From positions 124,001 through 188,000 of the forward strand of contig SSNU01000112.1 of assembly GCA_012064415.1 (NCBI GenBank): a stretch of DNA of 64,000 nt. The letters are read 5' to 3'. Under the pieces are notes generated by a model. That model saw only the letters and a program-made list of their open reading frames with translations. It was not told the DNA's origin and searched no databases. This DNA is from Gyrodactylus bullatarudis (taxonomy: Eukaryota > Platyhelminthes > Monogenea > Gyrodactylidea > Gyrodactylidae). The number at the start of each line of letters is the position of its first letter. The stretch's first letter is position 1. Below are positions 43,001 to 50,430 of this stretch, one piece after another. The translations under genes were made by a program, and so were the position numbers.

Positions 43001-43004
43001 ATGA
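19007..43004 (+). CDS. Discoidin-domain-receptor-like membrane protein without kinase domain (5' end not found)
   Basis: Exons: 19007-19130, 24597-24747, 24921-25010, 31485-31635, 33530-33799, 35636-35989, 36048-36242, 37353-37638, 39135-39232, 39301-39552, 42253-42689, 42810-43004. All junctions keep frame, giving about 866 residues. Exons 1 to 4 encode a discoidin (F5/8C) domain of the DDR type, with CNQNLF...FKASS at its start, SGKAWCPE, DYIQVDL and ending CLRFALNGCPFE. Exons 5 to 6 match the discoidin-like domain of DDR1/DDR2 (LAYSMRQG, LGQLSD, LVGWNR, WLMLSEVYF). A membrane span starting FFLIGGSILVAF is followed by basic HRKRH. The cytoplasmic part (about 350 residues) is rich in Gln, Asn and Ser, has a run of six prolines, and ends SVCI-stop, a possible class II PDZ ligand. 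DDRs bind collagen and signal through a tyrosine kinase. Here no kinase motif is seen before the stop, and the next gene lies on the other strand. The signal peptide exon is uncertain. Introns reach 6.5 kb. Confidence 0.87.
19131..24596 (+). other. Intron 1 of the DDR-like gene
   Basis: A 5.5-kb intron bounded by AAG|gtgagt and ttctag|G. It contains a TATC microsatellite at 19,203 to 19,228 and otherwise AT-rich sequence without a supported gene. The 119-codon frame at 21,913 has no recognisable motif. Confidence 0.6.
19203..19228. repeat. TATC microsatellite
   Basis: Six to seven uninterrupted tatc units within intron 1 of the DDR-like gene. Confidence 0.9.
26040..26450 (-). repeat. Interspersed repeat, copy B
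   Basis: Reverse complement of the repeat at 605 to 1190, with high identity over its length, including the block that reads tcttggcgcgtgttc on the plus strand. It lacks the internal segment of about 180 bp present in copy A; the junction is at about 26,303. A frame of 108 codons crosses it but is not conserved in the other copy. Confidence 0.8.
27085..27490 (-). pseudogene. piggyBac-type transposase remnant
   Basis: Read on the minus strand, the segment encodes LDYNKYKG-stop-VDSLDR, then SSKRGTKR-stop-PLAMYW and NTLDLAVYNAY. This matches the conserved C-terminal region of piggyBac (DDE_Tnp_1_7) transposases, where the pattern is DYNKYKGGVD...KRWP...N..D....NA. Stop codons sit at 27,364 to 27,366 and 27,304 to 27,306, the second where the family has Trp. 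A further stop and frame change occur near 27,235, after which the other frame reads KRKNPAF. Only the C-terminal part is left. It is an old, inactive insertion inside a DDR-gene intron. Confidence 0.8.
29436..29646. repeat. MITE with perfect 48-bp inverted ends
   Basis: Positions 29,436 to 29,483 and 29,599 to 29,646 are exact reverse complements, starting ttacagtaaaaatatttcta. They enclose a spacer of 115 bases. There is no coding content apart from a chance frame. Absence of any mismatch in the arms suggests a recent insertion or constraint on pairing. Confidence 0.8.
31636..33529 (+). other. Intron of the DDR-like gene
   Basis: A 1.9-kb intron separating the end of the discoidin domain from the second discoidin-like domain. 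AT-rich; no repeat or nested gene recognised. Confidence 0.55.
33800..35635 (+). other. Intron of the DDR-like gene with three repeat fragments
   Basis: It contains a decayed copy of the mariner-associated MITE (about 34,180 to 34,290), an AT-rich segment (about 34,845 to 35,290) that looks like a diverged MITE with a TAGGG-type end on each side, and a direct repeat of 15,715 to 15,975 at 35,385 to 35,620. The last repeat stops only about 15 bases before the 3' splice site. Confidence 0.55.
35385..35620 (+). repeat. Interspersed repeat next to a splice acceptor
   Basis: Direct repeat of 15,715 to 15,975: both contain gtgaaaatctgatttaaaaa-like sequence, agggattttttctt, atgaagacat and gaaaagttaaaaatta, ending taccctaat(a/g)tgtat. 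The repeat end lies immediately upstream of ttcttcacag, the acceptor of the exon at 35,636, so the polypyrimidine region may partly derive from it. Confidence 0.65.
36407..36966. repeat. Nearly perfect 188-bp inverted repeat (hairpin) in an intron
   Basis: Arms 36,407 to 36,595 and 36,779 to 36,966 are reverse complements with one single-base length difference in a G run and no other mismatch that I could find. They enclose 183 bases. Outward of the left arm, the sequence cttgatgaggttcgg (reverse strand) recurs at 40,812 next to a further copy of the arm. The complete mobile unit is therefore probably longer on that side. The spacer carries part of a 63-codon frame of unknown meaning. The element is in the intron 36,243 to 37,352. 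Confidence 0.85.
36981..37172. repeat. Second small inverted-repeat element
   Basis: The outer arms (about 36,982 to 37,005 and 37,148 to 37,172) share ttgtagctaattc or its complement. An inner pair, ctaattcgtactgaaa and tttcagtacgaattag, is exact over 16 bases. It lies 15 bases after the large hairpin and is a separate foldback element. Confidence 0.65.
37639..39134 (+). other. Intron after the membrane-span exon
   Basis: A 1.5-kb AT-rich intron. Positions 38,855 to 39,065 resemble the foldback family of 5,188 to 5,850, sharing gatcttttggaa and ggatcacaat. Nothing else is recognised. Confidence 0.5.
39553..42252 (+). other. Intron of the DDR-like gene
   Basis: A 2.7-kb intron. It contains a diverged copy of the hairpin arm at 40,703 to 40,850. 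No nested gene was found. Confidence 0.55.
40703..40850 (+). repeat. Diverged copy of the 36.4-kb hairpin arm
   Basis: It starts agtctgaagagacccggcga and runs through acgtttatcact to cttgatgaggttcg. It parallels the right arm of the element at 36,407 to 36,966, and the extra outer block next to that element's left arm. Several substitutions mark it as older. Confidence 0.75.
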
Positions 43005-43477
43005 CTTTCTTTTATCGACTCTCTCTCTTGTAATTAATTCGCAAGTTTCAATCTGTATTATTGTCTTTCAAAGAAACAAAATAAAACCCATCAAAATATA
43101 TTGTAACAGAAAAAAATGTGTGTAAATTGGGGATTCTTACCAGTTATTTTTTAGGCTAGTCGTGAGTGACTGTGTTTGCATTTAATTGAAAATTCACTGG
43201 AACCCCAACCAATTTATACTCACTCAAGAAAATGCACCTACCGTTTGTAGTCCCATAGTAAATTTGTAAATATAGATTCATTTTGTGGGTAATTTGGAGA
43301 AGAAGACAAAGAGAGTGCGTTACCACCAAAAAACGGGACAAGAAAAAGAAAAGATTCAAACTAATTTCGTTCAAAAAACTTTAAATTGAATTAAAAAGAT
43401 CTTGCTATGTATTATTATAAAAATTTTCAAAATAAAGATGTATTATTGTGCAAATAGATAGAATTCTTAGCATCTTG
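43005..43477. other. Intergenic, convergent 3' regions
   Basis: This lies between the stop of the DDR-like gene and the stop of the minus-strand UTP23 gene. It probably holds both 3' untranslated regions. An AATAAA-like site for the plus strand is at about 43,079 (aaataaaacc). No gene seen. Confidence 0.5.
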
Positions 43478-44149
43478 TTAATTAGTGCCAGTAGCAGTTT
43501 TCTTTTTTTTACATGACAAAGGATTTGGCTCTTTGCGGGGCTTCTTTTTTCTTTTTACTTTCTCTTCTTTAACAATACCGAATTGCTGATTTAACTTTTG
43601 GATGGATTTCTCCTCCTTAGACGTGAGTTCTGCTGTGGAATTGCTTTTAGCAATTTCATTAGAAAGGCTTTCTGGAATGGACTCACATATGAGGACCTGT
43701 TTCACAATGAAGAATATGGGGACACCGTGTATGTTGCGAGAATATTCTCGAATTTTCTCATCATTTGAGGCGATTGCAAAACCGAATTTCTTAAGGTCCT
43801 TGGATTTTTCTAAAACTAATAAACGCTTCTTAATACACCATGTGGCCCCTTTTTCAACATTAAAGGTATGTTTACATGGTAGGACTGTGAATGTATTCAA
43901 AATTTTCGCAGCACCAGCTAATACAGAACCAACCGATTCGCATTCCTTAATGACACAACTTGAAGTTACAAGCTTGAATTTTGAACCGATTAATGATTTG
44001 AAAGAATTATTAATTTGAACGTGATTGAGCAGGGCAATGTTGGCAAAAGTGAAATCGACAAATATCTCAAGAGGTTCTAGATTTAATAGAAAGTGACGAT
44101 TGTAAAATGAGAGAACTTTAGATGCACGTTTTGTTCTATTGATTTTCAT
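43478..44149 (-). CDS. UTP23: UTP23-type rRNA-processing protein (PIN-like)
   Basis: A single exon of 223 codons. It matches UTP23, a component of the small-subunit processome in the nucleolus, needed for early 18S rRNA processing and snR30/U17 release. The N-terminus (MKINRTKRASKVLSFY) is the family's basic start. A PIN-like domain follows (VDFTFANIALL, then cysteines in SSCVIKEC and LPCKHTFN that fit the zinc-binding set). The end of the domain reads IREYSRNIHGVPIFFIV. The C-terminal tail has the family signature PNPLSCKKKK. Length is close to the human protein. The gene is head-to-head with NAC alpha, with 113 bases between start codons. A 138-codon frame on the opposite strand is a shadow. 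Confidence 0.93.
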   Translation of the reverse strand: MKINRTKRASKVLSFYNRHFLLNLEPLEIFVDFTFANIALLNHVQINNSFKSLIGSKFKLVTSSCVIKECESVGSVLAGAAKILNTFTVLPCKHTFNVEKGATWCIKKRLLVLEKSKDLKKFGFAIASNDEKIREYSRNIHGVPIFFIVKQVLICESIPESLSNEIAKSNSTAELTSKEEKSIQKLNQQFGIVKEEKVKRKKKPRKEPNPLSCKKKKTATGTN

Positions 44150-44262
44150 TTATAATATTTGACTTTTAAAACATAATTAGTTTAAATCTTTTGTTTTGTT
44201 TGAACTGACATATAATTAGAGCTCTACTTAAAATTTCTCGTGATTATACTTCAATATCAATT
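44150..44262. promoter_or_regulatory. Shared divergent promoter, UTP23 / NAC alpha
   Basis: Only 113 bases separate the two start codons, so both transcripts must start within or very near it. No TATA box in good position is obvious. The role is inferred from gene layout. Confidence 0.55.
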
Positions 44263-45090
44263 ATGCCAAAAAAGCCATCTAACGCCAATACTGAAAAGAA
44301 AGACGATGGAGTAAAGCCTCCTGTCAAAAAAGAAGAGGCTAAGTCAGCTGCTCCCGTTAAGAAGGAAGAAAATAAGCAAACTCCAGCTGCCCAAAAGCAA
44401 GAACAAGTCCAAAATAAGAATCAACCCAAAAAGGCTGCTGAACCTAAAAAGGAAGATACCAAAAAAGTTCCTGAACCTAAGAAAGAAGAGCCCACCAAAG
44501 CACCTGCTGCCAAAAAGGATGAACCTAAAAAAGTCATTGAGCCTAAGAAGGATGCTGATAGTGATAGTTCATCTGATTCGGATGATATGCCAGAATTAAT
44601 TGACGCTGCTGATGCTGCTGGCGCTGACGATGGTACAAAGAATAAGCATTCCAGGAGTGAACGTAAAGCAATCAAGGCCATGACTAAAATCGGTCTTAAG
44701 CACATTAAAGAGATTGTTCGTGTCACCATTCGTCGTACCAAATCTTTAGTTTTTGTTATTTCACCCGCTGAAGTCTACAAAGCCAACAACATGGATACTT
44801 ATATCATCTTTGGCGATGCAAAAATGGAAGATATGTCAGCTCAAGCACAATTGGCAGCTGCAGAGAAATTCAAAAATCTCAGCAAAGACAAGGATGCTGT
44901 CTCTACTCAACCTACCATCAAGGAAGAATCTGAAGAGGAGGACGATGAAAATGTCGATGCTGGGGATTTGGCCGAGAACGATATCAGTCTGGTCATGACT
45001 CAGGCCAATGTCTCCAAGGCAAAGGCCATCAAAGCCCTGAAGGAAAATAATAACGACATTGTAAATGCCATTATGAAGCTTACTGTCTAA
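44263..45090 (+). CDS. NACA: Nascent polypeptide-associated complex subunit alpha
   Basis: A single exon of 275 codons. NAC alpha pairs with BTF3/NAC beta at the ribosome exit tunnel and shields nascent chains from mistargeting to the ER. Residues 1 to about 105 are a low-complexity Lys/Glu/Pro/Ala region with repeated PEPKKE-like units, followed by an acidic Ser/Asp stretch. The NAC domain is at about 127 to 195 (SRSERKAIKAM, GLKHIKEIVRVTIRR, MDTYIIFGDAKMED). The C-terminal UBA domain is at about 238 to 275 (ENDISLVMTQANVSKAKAI). The lysine-rich N-terminal extension makes it longer than the common form of about 210 residues. A polyadenylation signal (aataaa) is about 20 bases after the stop. 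Confidence 0.97.
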   Translation: MPKKPSNANTEKKDDGVKPPVKKEEAKSAAPVKKEENKQTPAAQKQEQVQNKNQPKKAAEPKKEDTKKVPEPKKEEPTKAPAAKKDEPKKVIEPKKDADSDSSSDSDDMPELIDAADAAGADDGTKNKHSRSERKAIKAMTKIGLKHIKEIVRVTIRRTKSLVFVISPAEVYKANNMDTYIIFGDAKMEDMSAQAQLAAAEKFKNLSKDKDAVSTQPTIKEESEEEDDENVDAGDLAENDISLVMTQANVSKAKAIKALKENNNDIVNAIMKLTV

Positions 45091-45536
45091 AAGAGATTCT
45101 CTATCTCTAAAAAATAAACCCCACTCTCTTCAAACTGGACATATTCTACTACGCAAAGTAATTACATTTTACATGCTATTTTTCATTAAAAAATGGCTGT
45201 TCCTAGTTTATTTTGCATAATCATGTCCACATTAATGCATCTCTTATTCACTCTGCAGTTATATATATATATTCTTCTAATTATCGTACAGTTACCCAAT
45301 CAGCAAAAATATACAAATTTTCATATTGAAAACTCTTCTGATATAGTTTTTGTCACAGTTGAAATACTTGTCTTGTGTGATTTTTAGCGATAAACTACTT
45401 ATCAAAAACATGGTTAATAATTTTCTACTATGCAGCTATTTACTGTTTTGACTCAAAACTTTTGAGAAGCATAAAAATCACACGTTATGATTCATTTATT
45501 TTCTAGTAATCACTTATTTAAAGTATTGTTCTGAAA
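45091..45536. other. Intergenic, convergent 3' regions
   Basis: Between the NAC alpha stop and the stop of the minus-strand Cys-rich gene. AT-rich, without a recognisable gene. Confidence 0.5.
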
Positions 45537-45971
45537 TCAAAAGAAATTCTCCTGAATACTGAGATCTGTTCTTTTCAACTTTTTAATCTCATCTAAATAG
45601 TCATAACCCTCCCGGCATCTTGGAGTCTCATAGGACTGAAGGCCTAGATCACAAATCTTTTGGCAATCGTAGAATTCCTTCATAAACTTTTGATCGTAGT
45701 TTTTCATGTCCAGGGGTCTCCTGAAGCATTTAGACATACAAGAGTTTGGATTGCACTCCTCCAGACATTTCCTGGACGCATGAATTCGTTCAAACAAATT
45801 GGGACAACTTTCGTCACAGATCAACTGGTTGTATGCCATCTTCTGCAATCTAATGTTATAATTAGCATCATTGGAATTGTTTTTGAAACAGTGGTACGTA
45901 CATAAACTGTGATCATAGCATATATCATTAAAAAAGTAGATGAGGAACATTGAAAAAATTATGTCGAACAT
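45537..45971 (-). CDS. Cysteine-rich secreted protein, family unknown
   Basis: A single exon of 144 codons from the chosen ATG. The N-terminus (MFDIIFSMFLIYFF) is a hydrophobic signal peptide. The mature part has 12 cysteines, including CYDHSLCTYHC, CDESC, CLEECNPNSCMSKC and DCQKIC, suggesting six disulfides in a small secreted protein. I do not recognise the family. The ATG at 45,971 was preferred to the in-frame one at 45,995. A TATA box (TATATAAG, 46,012 to 46,019 on the minus strand) predicts transcription starting near 45,985, which would exclude the upstream ATG. The secreted phospholipase gene follows upstream in the same orientation, so the two may be expressed in the same secretory tissue; that is inference. 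Confidence 0.72.
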   Translation of the reverse strand: MFDIIFSMFLIYFFNDICYDHSLCTYHCFKNNSNDANYNIRLQKMAYNQLICDESCPNLFERIHASRKCLEECNPNSCMSKCFRRPLDMKNYDQKFMKEFYDCQKICDLGLQSYETPRCREGYDYLDEIKKLKRTDLSIQENFF

Positions 45972-46011
45972 GGTAAGAGGGAATAATGCTACCAAAACAC
46001 TGCAACATGTC

Positions 46012-46019
46012 CTTATATA
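46012..46019 (-). promoter_or_regulatory. TATA box of the Cys-rich secreted protein gene
   Basis: TATATAAG on the minus strand, about 40 bases upstream of the chosen start codon. It is the main evidence for the shorter start. Confidence 0.6.
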
Positions 46020-46150
46020 AACATCCCAAGAATTGTAACGAATTAAAAATGTCTAGTTTTATGACATTTCCTCCTTTGTGACAGTGTCGAGTCTTTAAAC
46101 TAGTCTCATCTTATAAGCGAATAAAGAAATTGGAAAATACATTTTATTCA

Positions 46151-47005
46151 CTAAACATATTCTTGGGGATAATAGATTTTAGCCACCTCCTCAAATCTCG
46201 GATCTAGGCAATACCAAATCCGACGATTGTTACACTTGTATATTCGTTGAACTTCAAAACATTGGACTTTTAAGATGTTAAAGAAGAACCTTCCAATCAT
46301 ATCGCTGACATCATCCTCGTTGTTCTTGAGACAAAGGTAAAATCTAAGAATAAAAAATTATCAATGAACCCACTCATCGTCACATTGACAACTGGATACC
46401 GAGTAAATGTTTTCATTGTAAAATCCATATTTTTTCTTTTTTGAAGGAATGTTATTATCACAATGATCGTGTTTCCTGCAGCAAATATCGGCTGCCTTGT
46501 GGAAACCTAGCTCATTGTAGTCTTTTGCAAGATTTCCTCTTCCACACCACAAGGTGTTTGGATAAATGCCCTGGGTGAATTTCTCATAGAGTCCAGTTTC
46601 ATCGGGTTTTGTATTGACTTCGTCACAAACTTTTGTTATTGTTTCAAACTCATAAAATACACTCAAAGTTTCGAGCTTTATATGAATATTACTGTGAGTG
46701 TTCATTCGTATTTGATTCATTGATTCCATAAAATTATTTTCTGAACTCTGATTAATCATTCCCTTGACAGTTTTGCAGAGAAGAATATACTTCTTGGAGT
46801 CAATGGTTAATAAAACAGTCTTATTAACATTCTCATAGGTTGTTATGTAATGAGTAAACGATTCTTTTTCAACTTGAGCTGAATGAACTTCTTGTCTAAC
46901 ATAATTGTTAAGATATTCATTCTTGATGGCCCAAGATTCTACTAGGTAAATGTAGAACGAAATAATTACAAGAGCTGTTGATATGTGATCGTTTCTAGAT
47001 TTCAT
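46151..47005 (-). CDS. Group III (bee-venom-type) secreted phospholipase A2
   Basis: Exons 47005-46374 and 46343-46151 with a 30-nt intron (46344-46373), 274 residues. Secreted PLA2 enzymes hydrolyse the sn-2 ester of phospholipids using Ca2+ and a His-Asp pair. The start is an N-terminal signal peptide (hydrophobic run STALVIISFYIYLV). After a unique region of about 130 residues comes the PLA2_2 domain, with Ca-loop WCGRGNLAKDY, catalytic CCRKHDHCD, and SSCQCDDE joined across the intron to FYLCLKNNEDD, the usual CxCDxxFxxCL pattern of the group. Conserved cysteines continue to the end (QCFEV, KCNNR, WYCLDP). An in-frame ATG at 47,047 would add 14 residues before the signal peptide. The long spacer between signal and catalytic domain is unusual against the bee enzyme. 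It is likely a lipid-digesting or defence secretion; the substrate is not shown by sequence. Confidence 0.9.
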
Positions 47006-47226
47006 TAGATTAAAGAATAAACCAAATTTAGGTTCCAGACTTGCCAAAACGTGACATTACTTGTAGGTCAAGAAAATTCTAAACGTTTTTTGACGAAAAT
47101 ATGACAAGGGAAAATGTGCTTTTTAATAAATGAAAAAAAAAATAATAAAATTTCTTGACGTTATTCATAACATGTTAGTTAAAATTGTTGTTTTGATAGT
47201 TTTATTCGATTCATTTTGTGAAACTA
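47006..47226. promoter_or_regulatory. Divergent promoter, PLA2 / coiled-coil gene
   Basis: 221 bases separate the two start codons. No clear TATA motif on either strand in the expected place. Role inferred from layout. Confidence 0.45.
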
Positions 47227-48014
47227 ATGGATTTAAATATTCCATATGAGCTCAGGAGTGAGAATCTCCTCAAATGCTACAATCTTCTATCAGAAAATCT
47301 TTCTCAAATATCCAATCTGAAAGATCAGATAAATGTCATCGATAACAATAAAGAAAATGATAAATATCCCAGCTTAGATTTTGTCCAAGTGAATTATTCA
47401 GAAATCAATGAACTGATAAAAAATCAAAAAGAACTTCAGCTCAGAAAATTCCTTACCATTAAAGAATTCAGACATACAAATGTAGCTCGCGAATCATTTG
47501 TTCAGAATCCAGATGTTAATGCCAAGATTAAAGAAATGATTGAAATTTCGAACGATTTAGCTAAAAAAATTGACGAACGGAAACTAATTATCAAAGATAA
47601 CATTTCTCAAATTCAATTATCCATGGCAAAATTGAAGAGGGACATTTCAAGTCTCGTTGTTGATAAGAATTCTCAGATTAGCGCTCCAAGTTCTAATAAC
47701 TTGAAGTAATTCTCTCAAAACTTTAATATTTTCTTAGGAACCTTCAGAAGCTTTCAAAGTTACTTGGAATTATTGAAACTGACTCAGAGAATCCCGAAGA
47801 GATTTTGGATACATGCAACAAGTTAATCTTGAAGAAAAAGAAAATCAAATCAGGCATAAATGCCTTGGAGAATAAAATGAATAATGTAAATCTTGTCGAG
47901 GTTAATGCTAAACACTGCCTGGAAAAATTCTCTGAAAATAGTGAATTGGCTGTCAATCTACTGCAGGAATTGGAGGAACTAATTCCTGTTTATCAAAAGA
48001 ATTTAATAAATTAA
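47227..48014 (+). CDS. Coiled-coil protein of unknown function
   Basis: Exons 47227-47705 and 47738-48014 with a 32-nt intron; 251 residues. The frame before the ATG at 47,227 begins only with a GTG, so I use the ATG. The protein is mostly charged helical sequence with heptad-like spacing (for example KIKEMIEISNDLAKKIDER and LQLRKFLTIKEF), with no membrane span or enzyme motif. The composition and size recall small kinetochore or cytoskeletal coiled-coil subunits, but I cannot assign a family. Its stop lies 22 bases from the stop of the convergent four-span protein gene. Confidence 0.75.
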
Positions 48015-48036
48015 TTTTTATATTTATGAAAAAAAG

Positions 48037-48531
48037 TTATAACACTTGCTGATAAGCATGATTTTCTGTGTTCTGATGGACATAGAAGAAACTGGATTTA
48101 ACTAGCATTCCTGTTGAAATTGTCAGACTAGTTGCAGACAGAATAAACGGCGGAAGGTACAATTGGTATCTTGTTATGTATCCAATTATTGGATAATTTT
48201 TTCCAATGTCTAAGTGATCCTGATTCTCAAATCCATAGAAAGAGAGAATATCCCTGTCTTTAAAGTCGAATGAAATGCACAAAAGTACTTGACCGGCGAC
48301 AAGGAGGAATAAAAACAGGACAAAGAAGCAATTCTCAGTTCTTTGTTTCCAGTCTCTTTGGAACCTGATTATCTCTATAACCTTGAGTATACATATTGGT
48401 ATTTCAACAAGGAACAGACAACCAAATATGAAAAAGAAACTGCATTTAATCAGTCCAAAGGTTTGAAAGCTAAGAAGAATGAGGAAAAGGAGGAGATTGA
48501 ACCAATAAAATAAACCAGAATCGAAAATCAT
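48037..48531 (-). CDS. Four-span membrane protein, family unknown
   Basis: A single exon of 164 codons. Four hydrophobic segments are visible: near residues 8 to 28, 31 to 50, 67 to 88 and 124 to 145. Between spans 3 and 4 lies a loop of about 35 residues with acidic and aromatic content (DFKDRDILSFYGF). The basic stretch FQRDWKQR sits between spans 2 and 3, suggesting a cytosolic loop. No named family is recognised; small TMEM-type proteins are the nearest comparison by layout. Stop codons of this and the convergent coiled-coil gene are 22 bases apart. Confidence 0.68.
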   Translation of the reverse strand: MIFDSGLFYWFNLLLFLILLSFQTFGLIKCSFFFIFGCLFLVEIPICILKVIEIIRFQRDWKQRTENCFFVLFLFLLVAGQVLLCISFDFKDRDILSFYGFENQDHLDIGKNYPIIGYITRYQLYLPPFILSATSLTISTGMLVKSSFFYVHQNTENHAYQQVL

Positions 48532-48643
48532 TTGAATACTCTTTCTGGTGCATGCCTACACATCACAATTCTAAAAATTTTCTAAGATAATTTATATTTT
48601 TAAGTTAGTAGAACAAAGTTATATTAAGTATTGAACGTTTTGT

Positions 48644-49957
48644 TTAAATTATTTTTACAGTTTTCGTGAGGTCTGGTTGAAATTTACTAATGAGATCTAT
48701 CACATCTAATTCCTCCATTTCATCAGCCTTGTCCTTTTTTAAGATTTTAACGCAGCTTTTTGGAAACCATCCAGCTATTTCGACTGTAAAATAGTATTAA
48801 ATTAATATCTTACTTTTGTCCCTATTGTTGATTGATTTTATAAGTTTTCCATTTAGCCATGTACTATTGATATTTTTAACTTGAAATATATCACCCTGAT
48901 TTAGCTTTATTATAGGAGCATGACAACAAAAGTAGGGAAATGTCAATATAAGCTTAGGCGTTTGCCAATAAGTTGGAATCGTAGTTATAGACCACGATCG
49001 AATTGCAATTACAAATTTCATATTACGTATTCGTTCCTCTTTATGCAGTTTTGTCAGAGCTAAAAATTCAAAGGGACAAGCGTTTTTGGCGATTGGCCAG
49101 TGTTCACCATCTCCTCTGGGTTTACCCGTCAAGGTTACAACCTGACCAAGGTTTTCCCAAAAGTTTAAATCATACGGGTACACAAATTGTTTGCCTTTTT
49201 CATCACGATACTTTCTTCTAGCCTAGTCAAATTTTTAGAAATTTCTCAGACTTACGTATTCGATAACAGGAATCTCTAGGGTGGTCGTGTTTTTTGAGAC
49301 ATTTCGTATTTGATAGAAGACTAAAAAGAAAATAGCAAAAACCACAATGGCGGCTAGAATAGAGGCGGATATTATCAGGAGTCTTTGCATCATGTTATAG
49401 CAACGAAAGAATTGTAACACCTTTACATCATAGTATTCAGCATAAACATTCAAGGCTACATACAGGAAGAGTAGTGAAGATGCATGAATACACGAGAGAA
49501 TCGCTGACAGGAGAAAATGAATAAAATGACCATGGTTAAGATAACCACAGCAGGTATTTATCCATGGACAGTGGTGATCCATCTTGAGAACGCATCGATT
49601 ACATTTGCTGCAATGATGAGATCTCAACGGTTTGTAACATTGACAAATCTTACAAAAAGTCAGCTTTTCTTGCTCCTGTTTGTTGGCCGGCTTCCAGTTC
49701 TTTGGGACAAATCCTGGTCCCAAACGTAAGGCTGTCACTAGGGAGTAAATTGTATAACTAGTTTCACAAATAATCGAGATCAGATGCAACTTGGCAATGA
49801 TCGAATGTGAAAAGGGCATCAGAGTGTAGGTACCATAGAAGCCGACAATTCCAAGGTAAAGAGTTATGAGAATAGCTGATCCCGGGCCCCAGTGGAATCC
49901 CCTCTGTAGGGTCTCCTTGATTGTCTTGCATTTTGAATCATTATTCCTGAGAAACAT
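48644..49957 (-). CDS. ZDHHC6: Palmitoyltransferase ZDHHC6-type
   Basis: Exons 49957-49256, 49222-48814 and 48783-48644; introns of 33 nt (49223-49255) and 30 nt (48784-48813); 416 residues, close to human ZDHHC6 (413). DHHC enzymes transfer palmitate to protein cysteines; ZDHHC6 acts at the ER and palmitoylates calnexin and other ER proteins. Two membrane spans come first (about 25 to 45 and 55 to 75), then the PGFVP motif and the Cys-rich domain (CKICQCYKPLRSHHC, MDHHCPW with DHHC at about 127 to 130, CCGY), then two more spans. The join IEY|ARRKYRDEKGK leads to a C-terminal SH3-like domain (AGWFPKSCVK), which distinguishes ZDHHC6 from other family members. The N-terminus is uncertain. The ATG at 49,957 is used. 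A short upstream exon (MSE, from about 50,050, donor GA|gtgtgg, acceptor tttctcag) would also fit in frame. Confidence 0.92.
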
Positions 49958-50208
49958 GAGAATAATGTGAAAAGATTTGTTGATCAACTCATTCAGATTA
50001 AATTTTTTATATGATCCAGTTTCGCGGCGAACTTACCACACTCACTCATTTCTCATACATACATAACATAAGATGATTAAATTAATTATCTAATGTAGTG
50101 TATTAAAAAATTAAAACGGTCACAATATAATGAGAAGATATAGATCATACAAATCTAATATCTGTTATATATTTCGTCATGTCATACACATTACACAAAT
50201 ATTTAGAG

Positions 50209-50379
50209 TTAACCATAACGTGTAGATGGTTTCCACAGTGCTCTACGGTCCCTGATCAAATTCTCGACGTCGCAGAGAATTTTGGAGTCGTCAACCATTT
50301 CACAATTGGCCGAGCACATTTGCATTAGACATAGACTAGCGATGAGGAAAACAAAGATGAATGTAGCAAGTCTTTCCAT
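50209..50379 (-). CDS. Small amidated peptide precursor (candidate luqin/RYamide-like)
   Basis: A 56-codon single exon. Residues 1 to 24 form a signal peptide (MERLATFIFVFLIASLCLMQ...SA). The mature part has two cysteines nine residues apart (C26, C36), then a dibasic site RDRR and the C-terminal ALWKPSTRYG directly before the stop. Cleavage after Arg-Arg and amidation using the terminal Gly would give ALWKPSTRY-amide. Luqin peptides of molluscs and annelids end WRPQGRF-amide, and arthropod RYamides end in RY-amide. The Trp-Lys-Pro-x-x-Arg-Tyr pattern therefore fits that related group; this is inference. The Cys pair precedes the peptide, unlike the usual luqin layout. The TATA box at 50,424 to 50,430 supports a real, short transcript. 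Confidence 0.75.
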   Translation of the reverse strand: MERLATFIFVFLIASLCLMQMCSANCEMVDDSKILCDVENLIRDRRALWKPSTRYG

Positions 50380-50423
50380 GCTCTTTTACTCCAAAAATGT
50401 TCTCTTGGCATAATGATATTCCG

Positions 50424-50430
50424 TTTTATA
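50424..50430 (-). promoter_or_regulatory. TATA box of the peptide precursor gene
   Basis: TATAAAA on the minus strand, 45 bases upstream of the start codon. Transcription would begin near 50,395, leaving a leader of about 15 to 20 bases. Confidence 0.6.

Noticed and set aside
43602..44018. Plus-strand frame of 138 codons
   Set aside because: Antisense shadow of UTP23, which is strongly conserved on the other strand.
44421..44741. Minus-strand frame of 106 codons
   Set aside because: Shadow of the repetitive Lys/Glu/Pro region of NAC alpha.
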